Below are positions 1 to 6,779 of a stretch of 8,692 nucleotides of DNA, piece by piece. The first letter of the stretch is position 1, and each line of letters begins with the position of its first letter. The stretch spans positions 1 through 8,692 of the forward strand of contig JAFMRP010000152.1 of NCBI GenBank assembly GCA_017354095.1. The letters are read 5' to 3'. The notes under the pieces were generated by a model. The model saw only the letters and a list, made by a program, of their open reading frames with translations, ran no database searches and was not told the origin of the DNA. The translations under genes and the position numbers were made by a program. The DNA is from Ktedonobacteraceae bacterium. GTDB taxonomy: Bacteria > Chloroflexota > Ktedonobacteria > Ktedonobacterales > Ktedonobacteraceae.

Positions 1-1
1 C

Positions 2-409
2 CAGCAACTGGCGAGATACGAGCAAGCCGAAGCCGTGGCTCAAAGGGCGTTACATCTCCAGGAGCAGCGCCTCGACCACGACCATCCTGAAATCGCCATC
101 ACCCTCAATCGGTTCGCCACGATTTATCGCTGCCAGGGCAACTATACCCAGGCCGAACCGCTCTACCTGCGCGCTCTACACATCCGGGAACAGTCCGGCG
201 GTCCCCATCACCCAAAGCTTGCCCTGATCCTCACCGAACTGGCCACGCTTTACCGCGAGCAGGGCCAGTGCCAACAGGCCGAACCGCTCTACCAACGTGC
301 CCTGGCCATCTGCAAACAACGATTAGGGGCTGACCACCCACTCATGGCGACGATCCTTCATGGTCTTGCGACCCTTCCAGCGAGCAGGAAAACCAGGGAG
401 CATGAGTAG
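2..409 (+). CDS. TPR-repeat protein (kinesin light chain type), C-terminal part only
   Basis: The reading frame is open from the left edge, so the gene starts outside the window; an internal GTG at 35 is not needed as a start. The protein shows two full 42-residue tetratricopeptide repeats with the core pattern LATLYREQGxxxQAEPLYxRAL and a DHP/HHP tail, preceded by part of another. This is the spacing typical of kinesin-light-chain/NB-ARC-type TPR arrays that bind proteins. The repeats are also recent at DNA level: a 19-base stretch at 149-167 recurs exactly at 275-293, 126 bases (42 codons) apart. The final repeat begins normally (MATILHGLATL) and then loses the pattern (PASRKTREHE) before TAG at 407-409. 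Aligning it with the previous repeat suggests a one-base deletion near 373-377. The upstream part may carry an NTPase or effector domain that cannot be seen. The TPR assignment is secure; the role is unknown. Confidence 0.85.
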   Translation, partial: QQLARYEQAEAVAQRALHLQEQRLDHDHPEIAITLNRFATIYRCQGNYTQAEPLYLRALHIREQSGGPHHPKLALILTELATLYREQGQCQQAEPLYQRALAICKQRLGADHPLMATILHGLATLPASRKTREHE

Positions 410-468
410 TCCTTCAGAACATCCATGGTATCAGGGAGCCCCAATCAAACCATTTGTTGACGATCACA

Positions 469-555
469 TGGAGTTGATCCAGAAAAATGGGATTCTCGAA
501 AGGAGAGATAAACGCATAGGCGACTGAGATACTTGTTCAAAACAAATGGACTGAC
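469..555 (-). pseudogene. Remnant of an IS3-family element end (transposase C-terminus plus terminal repeat)
   Basis: This stretch aligns, in the same orientation, with 8595-8682 at the right edge, where an IS3-type transposase tail and element end are visible. Positions 469-489 match 8595-8615 at 19 of 21 bases. The match continues with no gap to 538 and then needs a single-base gap. About two thirds of positions agree overall by hand count, with both ends strongest. Read on the minus strand, one frame gives GVSPFV up to about 539; restoring one base continues it into FEQVSQSPMRL, which corresponds to VSPLAFEQ in the other copy. The frameshift and nearby stops show it is dead. Upstream (positions above 556) no transposase catalytic motif was recognised, so only the tail and end are supported. 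It lies just behind the truncated TPR gene, suggesting past rearrangement there. Confidence 0.55.
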
Positions 556-638
556 CCCTAGATATCCTCATTCCTGGCTTTATAGCTATCCCGATCAACG
601 TTCGTGGCGCTCTCTGTTTGTTTGGAGAGGATGTGTTG

Positions 639-776
639 ATGACGAACCAGGAGCATCTGAGGAACCAGAGAGAAGCGCTCACAAACAGACGCTCTATCCT
701 GGTAACAAGCGAGAACCGTTTGAAGCGTGAAGAGGACTTCTTTGAGCTCTTCAAGAGGGACACAACTTGGTGGTAG
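639..776 (+). CDS. Possible 45-residue protein of unknown function
   Basis: An ATG at 639 is preceded by GGAGAGG (624-630) with 8 bases between, a good ribosome binding site, and the frame runs to TAG at 774-776. The product is strongly charged and helix-prone (MTNQEHLRNQREAL at the start, ending DTTWW). No family is recognised. Against it: it lies in debris-rich sequence, the same frame stays open without a start back to a TGA at 552-554, and an antisense frame is also open over it. It may be a fragment of a longer lost gene. Low confidence. Confidence 0.2.
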   Translation: MTNQEHLRNQREALTNRRSILVTSENRLKREEDFFELFKRDTTWW

Positions 777-1562
777 TATCACATACCATGATGCTTCAGG
801 GATTATTCCCTGCCCGTCCAGGTTCGAAGGCGTCGTGGTACATGCAGCGGCAACGCGGCTATGAAACTGTCAGATAGGGTAACTTCCCATCGTTTCCCAG
901 GCGGAGTCTCTACTCTCTGCGTGTGTCTTTGGGTAGACAGCCTACTCAACGTGGACGCTGTCCAGTTACGCAGAGCAGAGGCATCCCATGGGCTCTCTAT
1001 TTCTACCTTGCTTGCGCAGATCCTACCACCCGATCCACAAGGAACTCTTTTGTTCCTCGCCTCCGTGCCGGAGAGAAGCAGCAGCCTTCCTCCGGCCCGC
1101 TCTTTTGCTCATCATGCCCTCGCGTGTACACACCGTCGCGCATGCAGGAAGCATGCCTTGCACGCTACCATGAACCAAGACATACCAGAAGCCAGAGCCA
1201 AGCACCTCACAAACGCCCACACACGCCTCCTGATTGCCCCAGTTCCTGGAGCGTCTTTACGATCGACTGGTGCTTGGCTGGCAATGGCGCAACACAGTAG
1301 CTGCTTTTTTCAAGCGATATTCATCATTCGAACGCTTGCCGCTTCCTCTGTGCTGATACTGAATATGGAACAAAACGTTTCTCATTGTAGCTTAATAATT
1401 TGGATCAATGAGACAGATAATGTTGAACACTTCCAGGGAAACGGCATGAATCATCCTGCCCCCTCTCCCGAGTCATTCAGGCATTCCATTTACAGGGAAC
1501 GTCAAGCGTAGGACGAAAGTCGCCTATTTTCGTGCTTTGGATGCTCATCTTGGCTTTGCCGC

Positions 1563-1591
1563 TTGCCTTGTTTATACCCAACCAGTATAAT
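1563..1591 (+). promoter_or_regulatory. Sigma70-type promoter of the LuxR/MalT-like gene
   Basis: A consensus -10 box, TATAAT, lies at 1586-1591. Exactly 17 bases upstream is TTGCCT (1563-1568), matching four of six positions of the -35 consensus. Transcription would start near 1598, giving a leader of about 70 bases before the ATG at 1669. The start has GGAG at 1658-1661, seven bases upstream. The spacer and -10 box are embedded in inverted repeats, listed separately, so a regulator probably binds over the promoter. Confidence 0.65.
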
Positions 1592-1617
1592 AACACCCAC
1601 AAACATGCTGTTGGGTA
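1572..1617. promoter_or_regulatory. Two overlapping inverted repeats across the promoter, operator-like
   Basis: Repeat A: TTATAC (1572-1577) and GTATAA (1585-1590) form a perfect 6-base inverted repeat around CCAACCA; its right arm overlaps the -10 box. Repeat B: TACCCAAC (1575-1582) and GTTGGGTA (1610-1617) form a perfect 8-base inverted repeat 27 bases apart, one arm in the promoter spacer and one just downstream of the expected transcription start. The left arms share three bases, so the two pairings exclude each other if they form as hairpins. A run of eight A residues (1617-1624) follows. A dimeric protein binding at or across the promoter, possibly autoregulation by the downstream activator, is an inference. 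Confidence 0.45.
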
Positions 1618-1668
1618 AAAAAAACGAGAAAAGGCTATATCTACAGAAGGCACTGTTGGAGCGCATTA

Positions 1669-4600
1669 ATGCCTAAGAAAACCAAGTATACCCTGGCCTG
1701 GTCGCCCACGCAAAAGGCCTACCAGCTTTCTGAGGCACTGGCTCATGATGTCATGCCGATCGTTCCAGACAGTCCTGCTTGGTTTCTCTGGCTTGAGGGG
1801 ATCTCGTGCTTTGCTTTTGTGGGCCAACAGGGTCGCTATACGGCACGCAAGGAAACGAGACCGCGCGGAGAGGGCTATTGGTATGCCTATCAGGCACAAG
1901 GAACACGCCTCCACAAGAAGTATCTGGGGAAAACCACCCATCTCACCCTCACACGTCTGGAGATGCTTGCACAGATCCTCTCATCCCAACATATGGATGA
2001 GCATAGGCAGCGACGATCGTCGGATAGTGCTCAGATAATTGCTGCTCCCCACGAGAGTGATCCTCGTTCACCGTCGGTACCTTTGCCATTGCACGCTCCT
2101 CTGCCCTCTTTGCTGCTCACCAAGCTCCATCTTCCCTATCCGCGGTCACCACTGGTCGCCCGTCCTCATCTGGTTGAGCGCCTCCACCAGGGGGTGCAGC
2201 GTCCCCTTACTCTGCTCTCAGCGCCTGCTGGGTTTGGCAAGACCACCTTACTCGCGCAATGGCTCAGCCACTGCCGTCTTCCCATTGCCTGGCTGTCTCT
2301 GGAGCCGGAGGATAACGATCCCACCCGCTTTCTCTCCTATCTGGTCGCGGCTCTCCAAACACTCGTTCCTCAGATGGGGACAACCGTCCTCGCCCTGCTG
2401 AACACCCCGCAACCACTCCCGCCAGAGGCGGTGATGGCGCGACTCGTGAACGACCTTGAGGAGCATGGGGATATGAATCTTGTCCTGGTGCTCGATGACT
2501 ACCATGTCATCACCGAGGCCTCGCTGCAGCGAGCCATGATCTTCTTGCTCGATCATCTGCCCTTATCATTGCATCTGATCGTGGCCACGCGCACCGATCC
2601 ACCATGGCCACTGGCCCGCAGACGGGCCAGTGGACGCCTTTCGGAGGTGCGCGCTCTCGACTTGCGCTTTGCCCGTCACGAAATCTGCTCTTTTCTCCAG
2701 GTGGTGATGGGGATGGACCTTCCTACGGAAGCTATGACCATCCTGGAGGATCGCACGGAAGGCTGGATTGCTGGACTGCAACTGGCAGCCCTGTCTTTAC
2801 AGGGGAGAACAGATATCGCCCATTTTTTGGCGGATTTTGCGGGAACCCATCGCTTTGTATTGGATTACTTGAGCGAGGAGGTGCTCAACCGGCAGTCGCC
2901 ATCAGTACAAATGTTTCTGTTGTCTACCTCGCTGCTGGATCGTCTCAGTGGCCCTCTTTGCGATGCGGTGATCGAACAGGAAGAGAGCCAGGAGATGCTG
3001 GAAATGCTAGAGAAAGCGAACCTGTTTGTCGTGGCTCTGGACGAGGTACGGGGCTGGTACCGCTATCATCATTTGTTTGCTGAGGTGCTACGCAGCCACT
3101 TGCGCCAGCAATCGCCTACGATGATCCCCGTGCTGCATCGGCGGGCCAGTATGTGGTGCGAGCATCATGGATTGCCGCTGGAGGCGGTGCACCATGCACT
3201 TGCTATTCCTGATGAAGAACGCGCCATCCGTTTGATCGAGCCGATTGTGATCCCATTTGCCTTCCGGGGCCAGCGTTCGACCGTGCTCGGATGGCTCAAC
3301 GCGCTCCCAGAAGCCGTCGTGCGTGCTCATCCCTTACTTTGTGTCTATTACTCCTCGCTCCTCCTGTTGACCAATCAGTTTGACGCTGCCCAGGTTCGTT
3401 TGCGAGAAGCCGAAGTGGGATCAGAAAAGGATATACCTGCCGAGCAGGCACAGCTGATACAGGGATATATCCTCACCAATCGTTCGACCATCGCATTCTT
3501 CTCTGGAGACCTTTCTCGTGCCATACCACTGGCCCAACAGGCGCTCGATCTGCTGCCAGAAACGGAAGATCTGGCTCGCTCGGGGGTCCTGACCAACGCA
3601 GCCCCTGAATACCTGATCACAGGAGATGTGACCCACGCCACAGAACAGGCCCTCCTGGAGAAGGTCGCAGTGGTTCGCACCTTGCACAATCCCTTTGCCA
3701 CCGTGAGCAGTATTGCCTTGCTCGCTCGACTTCAGATGCTGCAAGGGCGACTCAGCCAGGCAGCCGCCACCTATGACCAGATCATGCAGGATATCTCCTC
3801 TCCTGAGGTATTGCAGACCCGGTTTGCTGGTCCGTATTATTATTTCGGACTGGGCAACCTCTTACGAGAGCGAAATGACCTGGCCGCAGCAGAACAGCAT
3901 CTGCGACAAGGGATGGCATTGCTGCATGAGGATGTTCCATTGGAAGCCTGGGTGGCCCTGCAGGGCTACATCGCGCAGGCCTTTCTCCAGCACGCCTGCG
4001 GTCATGCGGTGATGGCCCGTTCGACCCTGAAAACGCTGGCACATATCGCCCAGCAACGGCAGTATGCTGCTCCCCTAATGGCCCAAGTGTCTGCCGAGCG
4101 TGTGCGTCTGGACCTCCTCCAAGGGAACCTGAAGGCGGCAATCTCCTGGGCAGAGACCTGTCGCTGCGCTCCCGAGGATGTCGATGTGCCGTATCCTCGT
4201 GAGTGCGAATATCTGATCCTGGCACGGGTGCGTATCGCACAGAAACAACATGCTGCGACATCGGTGTCTCTCCAACCGGTCCTGTCTCTGCTGAATCGGT
4301 TACTCGTGCAAGCCGAGGCACAAGAGCGCTGGGGCAGCGTGATCGAAATTCTGATCGTATCCTCCCTCGCCCAGGAGGCGCAAGGAGAACGGGCCTTGTC
4401 ACGAGGAATGCTGGAACGAGCCCTGCTGCTTGCTGAGCCAGAAGGCTACGTGAGGCTCTTCGTCGATGAGGGGCCGCCGATGCAGGCCTTGTTACATTGT
4501 GTCCAGGCTCGGGGCTTCTGTGCGGAATACGTCATCACGCTGCTCAATAGTTTTGGAGGGCAGTCGTCTCCAAGCCATTCTGCGCATACGGAAAGCGACC

Positions 4601-4803
4601 GTTCACTTGCTGAACCACTGAGCCAGCGGGAGCGGGACGTATTAGCGCTCCTACTCGAAGGGGCATCCAACCGCGAGATAGCCCATCGCCTCGTGCTCAG
4701 TGTGAATACAATCAAGCGACACGTCTATAATCTCTGTAGCAAATTGGGCGTCAAGAGCCGCACCCAGGCCATCATTCGTGCCCGCTCACTGAACCTCTTC
4801 TAA
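1669..4803 (+). CDS. MalT-like LuxR-family transcriptional activator with NTPase domain
   Basis: This 1044-residue cytoplasmic protein has the MalT (STAND ATPase) architecture. Residues 1-105 form an extra N-terminal domain with PAWFLWLEG, GYWYAYQ and KKYLGK motifs. Residues 150-350 hold the NTPase: TKLHLPYPRSPLVARPHLVERL, Walker A APAGFGKTT (185-193), Walker B LVLVLDDYH (271-279) and the VATRTDPPWPLARRRA sensor stretch. The middle (about 480-970) is helical TPR-like repeat sequence, which binds the inducer in MalT. Residues 983-1044 are a LuxR helix-turn-helix (PLSQRERDVLALLLEGASNREIA, then VNTIKRHVYNLCSKLGV). MalT itself is about 900 residues; the excess is the N-terminal domain. In this family ATP and ligand binding drive oligomerisation and activation. 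Start ATG 1669 has GGAG seven bases upstream. Ligand and targets are unknown; the same-strand cluster starting at 5240 is the nearest candidate target. Family call secure. Confidence 0.95.
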   Translation: MPKKTKYTLAWSPTQKAYQLSEALAHDVMPIVPDSPAWFLWLEGISCFAFVGQQGRYTARKETRPRGEGYWYAYQAQGTRLHKKYLGKTTHLTLTRLEMLAQILSSQHMDEHRQRRSSDSAQIIAAPHESDPRSPSVPLPLHAPLPSLLLTKLHLPYPRSPLVARPHLVERLHQGVQRPLTLLSAPAGFGKTTLLAQWLSHCRLPIAWLSLEPEDNDPTRFLSYLVAALQTLVPQMGTTVLALLNTPQPLPPEAVMARLVNDLEEHGDMNLVLVLDDYHVITEASLQRAMIFLLDHLPLSLHLIVATRTDPPWPLARRRASGRLSEVRALDLRFARHEICSFLQVVMGMDLPTEAMTILEDRTEGWIAGLQLAALSLQGRTDIAHFLADFAGTHRFVLDYLSEEVLNRQSPSVQMFLLSTSLLDRLSGPLCDAVIEQEESQEMLEMLEKANLFVVALDEVRGWYRYHHLFAEVLRSHLRQQSPTMIPVLHRRASMWCEHHGLPLEAVHHALAIPDEERAIRLIEPIVIPFAFRGQRSTVLGWLNALPEAVVRAHPLLCVYYSSLLLLTNQFDAAQVRLREAEVGSEKDIPAEQAQLIQGYILTNRSTIAFFSGDLSRAIPLAQQALDLLPETEDLARSGVLTNAAPEYLITGDVTHATEQALLEKVAVVRTLHNPFATVSSIALLARLQMLQGRLSQAAATYDQIMQDISSPEVLQTRFAGPYYYFGLGNLLRERNDLAAAEQHLRQGMALLHEDVPLEAWVALQGYIAQAFLQHACGHAVMARSTLKTLAHIAQQRQYAAPLMAQVSAERVRLDLLQGNLKAAISWAETCRCAPEDVDVPYPRECEYLILARVRIAQKQHAATSVSLQPVLSLLNRLLVQAEAQERWGSVIEILIVSSLAQEAQGERALSRGMLERALLLAEPEGYVRLFVDEGPPMQALLHCVQARGFCAEYVITLLNSFGGQSSPSHSAHTESDRSLAEPLSQRERDVLALLLEGASNREIAHRLVLSVNTIKRHVYNLCSKLGVKSRTQAIIRARSLNLF

Positions 4804-5239
4804 GTAAGTGCTCGTAGTGCACCTCCATTCCTCATCATAATCACCCCAAAGCTACAACTTTCGTAGGTGGTGCATTATCGCTGTATGTAACTATATTGTC
4901 TATGGATGGCAATACATATGTACTAGCCAAGCAGTCAAGAAGAAAGTGATGGAGGACAAACAATAATGAAAGGGAGGGAAACCTATACTTCAAGAGAACG
5001 AGAACAGGTGAGGCGTACCCATCTTCCATCGGATTCCTCTTCCCTATCACAATAGGAGATAGTATCGACCGTTTGACTGTCATCTCTGTAACTTTTCTTC
5101 GACCCTGCTTCTTTCTTCCAATGCCATCCTTGTGCATAGAGCAGGGAAACATGAAAGGAACCTGTAGTGGTGGATGTTCAGGATAATACCCTAGTGCATC
5201 AGGTATTGCCTCGTAGACGTCTCTTTTGTTATTGCTCTC
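4804..5239. other. 436-base gap before the FAD gene; long leader or decayed sequence
   Basis: No clear terminator follows the LuxR gene. The gap contains a perfect 10-base palindrome TACATATGTA (4913-4922), a tiny frame 4966-5055 (29 codons starting MKGRETYTSREREQ) with GGAGG at 4951-4955 ten bases upstream, and an inverted repeat at 5185-5207. A minus-strand frame of 155 codons (4841-5308) spans the whole gap and overlaps the start of the FAD gene. Its codon use (many ATA, AGG, AGA) is unlike the neighbours and its product shows no recognisable domain, so I do not call it. I could not identify a convincing promoter for the downstream operon. Confidence 0.5.
5185..5207. promoter_or_regulatory. 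Inverted repeat upstream of the FAD oxidoreductase gene
   Basis: AATACC (5185-5190) and GGTATT (5202-5207) are a perfect inverted repeat; with one bulged C it extends to AATACCCT/AGGTATT around an 8-base loop. It lies 33 bases before the ATG at 5240, with GATAAT (5182-5187) overlapping its left arm, which would suit an operator over a -10 box. No good -35 box sits at the right distance. A weak mRNA hairpin is the alternative. Confidence 0.3.
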
Positions 5240-6670
5240 ATGAGGAAGGAGATTGGAATCGCATTGGTCATAACAACATCGCGACGACAGCACTCTGACT
5301 GGCAACATGCCCTCGTCATCGGTGCCAGCATGGCTGGACTGTTAGCTGCGCGAATGCTTTCAGACTACTTTGAGCAGGTCACTATTGTTGAACGGGATCA
5401 TCTGCCCGGAATCGCTCAGGCGCGCAAAGGTGTCTCGCAGGGACAACATGTTCATCTTTTATTGAATAAAGGAGTGAATCTTGTTGGGGATCTCTTTCCC
5501 AATATCTTTCTTTCGCTTGAGGCGGATGGGGCTCTGCCACTCGATGTGACCAGGGATGTCTCCTGGTTTCACTTTGGCGCCTGGAAACCTCAGTTTGCGG
5601 GATCGCTGCGCGTCTATGGCCAGAGTCGCCCACTCCTTGAGTACCATGTGCGCCGTCGTCTGACAGAGAGATCCAATGTCTGTATACGGGATACCTGCGA
5701 AGTTCTCGGTCTCGTCAGCGGGGCCAAGGATCACGGAGGAATCACTGGCGTACGTATTCGCCATCATACACAGCGTGAGGAATATATAGCGACGAATCTC
5801 GTCGTTGATGCAAGTGGTCGTGGATCACAGACGCCCCGCTGGCTGACGGAGCTTGGGCATCCATCTGTAGCCGAGACCCACATCAAGATAGGAGTGGGAT
5901 ATGCTTCCCGTGTCTATCGTCGTCCAGAAACGCATTCCCCTCAGAAAGTGCTGATCATTTATCCCCAGCCGCCGGAGACGAAACGCACCGGTTATTTATT
6001 CCCCATTGAAGGCAACGCATGGATGGCAACGCTTTCTGGATATGTACATGATTATCCTCCAGCCGATGAGGCGGGCTTTCTCGCATTCGCTCGCAGTCTC
6101 GTCAAACCCGACCTGTATGAGGCGATCAAAGATGCCAAGCCGTTGAGTCCGATTGCGATCCACAAAGTCCCAACGGACAGGTGGCGCCATTATGAACGTG
6201 CCCATATGCCGGACGGCCTGATCGTGCTGGGTGATGCAGCCTGCAGCTTTAATCCCATCTATGGACAGGGCATGACCGTCGCCGCATTGGAGGCCCAACT
6301 TCTCGGCGTCTGCTTGCAACAGCAGTCGCGCAGCGGAACGATGGCTGGCTTCTCACAGCGCTTCCAGAAGGCCCTGCCGAACGTGCTTGGGGATCCCTGG
6401 CTCCTCACAACGAGTGAGGATCTTCGGTATCCAGAAGCGGAGGGAAAGCGCTCCTTTGGGCTCGGCCTACTCCAGAGGTATACGAAGCGGGTCTTTGGTG
6501 TAACCGCGACTCAGCCGTTTGCTACTCAGACCTTTTACGAGGTGCTGAATATGCTGAAACCACCGACCGCTCTTTTCCATCCGCGTATTCTGCTCCCAGC
6601 ACTGTTCGGACGGTCATCCATGAGCAAAGGCGCCAGGCGAAACGCACGTCTCAGCAAGGGAGTGTCATGA
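5240..6670 (+). CDS. FAD-dependent oxidoreductase / monooxygenase-like protein
   Basis: The 476-residue soluble protein belongs to the PHBH-fold flavoprotein class (2-polyprenyl-6-methoxyphenol hydroxylase-like). It has an N-terminal Rossmann strand-loop-helix HALVIGASMAGLLAARML, a GxGxxG variant with Ser in place of the second Gly (28-33); Glu51 in VTIVERD for the FAD ribose; SRPLLEYHVRRRL (129 on), typical of the FAD-contacting helix; DASGRG (190-195) in place of the DG motif; and GDAACSFNPIYGQGM (331-345), the second FAD-binding signature. Family members hydroxylate, halogenate or reduce small, often aromatic or isoprenoid, substrates; the substrate here is unknown. No membrane segment is seen. 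Start uncertain: ATG 5240 lacks a ribosome site, while TTG 5264 (codon 9) has AAGGAG at 5247-5251 about 12 bases upstream. It is the first gene of a probable three-gene operon; the next follows after 109 bases. Confidence 0.9.
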   Translation: MRKEIGIALVITTSRRQHSDWQHALVIGASMAGLLAARMLSDYFEQVTIVERDHLPGIAQARKGVSQGQHVHLLLNKGVNLVGDLFPNIFLSLEADGALPLDVTRDVSWFHFGAWKPQFAGSLRVYGQSRPLLEYHVRRRLTERSNVCIRDTCEVLGLVSGAKDHGGITGVRIRHHTQREEYIATNLVVDASGRGSQTPRWLTELGHPSVAETHIKIGVGYASRVYRRPETHSPQKVLIIYPQPPETKRTGYLFPIEGNAWMATLSGYVHDYPPADEAGFLAFARSLVKPDLYEAIKDAKPLSPIAIHKVPTDRWRHYERAHMPDGLIVLGDAACSFNPIYGQGMTVAALEAQLLGVCLQQQSRSGTMAGFSQRFQKALPNVLGDPWLLTTSEDLRYPEAEGKRSFGLGLLQRYTKRVFGVTATQPFATQTFYEVLNMLKPPTALFHPRILLPALFGRSSMSKGARRNARLSKGVS

Positions 6671-6742
6671 TGAGAAGCGAGAAAAGGGGGGGTTAAGGGC
6701 AAAAGCATAATAGCACAAATATCGTTTCATTGCTCTTGTTTT

Positions 6743-6774
6743 AAGGAGGAGATCCCATTTTGATACATTGGAGG
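6743..6774 (+). promoter_or_regulatory. Two tandem ribosome-binding sites deciding the start of the next gene
   Basis: AAGGAGGAG (6743-6751) is the strongest Shine-Dalgarno match in the window, but its best-spaced start codon, TTG at 6760, opens a different frame of 44 codons (to TGA 6892-6894). A second site, GGAGG (6770-6774), sits five bases before GTG 6780, which is in frame with the real gene. TTG 6768 is also in frame but lies inside the second site and 16 bases from the first. GTG 6780 is therefore preferred. Coupling through the first site is possible but unproven. Confidence 0.45.
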
Positions 6775-6779
6775 TTGAC

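Larger units (their letters stand above)
410..1562. other. Long region without a convincing intact gene
   Basis: About 1.15 kb separate the TPR gene from the next promoter. The left part (469-555) carries insertion-sequence debris, annotated separately, and a possible tiny gene lies at 639-776. From 777 to 1562 several overlapping frames stay open by chance; the longest is 861-1511 on the plus strand. Its product is rich in Ser, His, Arg and Cys, has no recognisable domain, no Shine-Dalgarno sequence, and competes with other frames open over the same bases, so I do not call it. Small inverted repeats (TTGGGTAG/CTACTCAA at 929-949 with one mismatch; two GCATGC at 1140-1156) are too short to interpret. 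No tRNA fold or terminator was found. The region looks like decayed sequence. Confidence 0.6.

Noticed and set aside
414..512. Apparent protein conservation ISxFENxxFLxQL on the minus strand shared by 471-512 and 8597-8638, with mostly third-position differences
   Set aside because: In the right copy this stretch lies after the transposase stop codon (8635-8637) and includes the element's terminal repeat, so the similarity is better explained as DNA-level conservation of an IS end than as a separate protein.
402..776. A plus-strand frame from ATG 402, overlapping the TPR stop, with two in-frame TGA codons (525-527 and 552-554) and a TAG end, suggesting TGA readthrough as Trp or selenocysteine
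   Set aside because: The part containing both TGA codons is antisense to the IS3-type remnant at 469-555, no readthrough or selenocysteine stem-loop is evident, and the product matches no family I know. Codon alignment with the minus-strand frame explains the openness.
805..835. GGTTCGAAG resembling a tRNA T-loop
   Set aside because: The flanking bases do not form a T-stem, and no acceptor or anticodon arm is found nearby.
861..1511. 216-codon open frame on the plus strand
   Set aside because: No ribosome site, no domain, unusual composition, and other frames open over the same bases.
3782..4402. 206-codon minus-strand frame inside the LuxR gene
   Set aside because: It is a shadow of a GC-rich coding region. 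The plus-strand frame has clear MalT/LuxR features throughout.
6686..6692. Run of seven G residues after the FAD gene, considered as a phase-variable tract
   Set aside because: It lies between genes, outside any recognised promoter spacer, and is short; nothing shows that length changes would matter.
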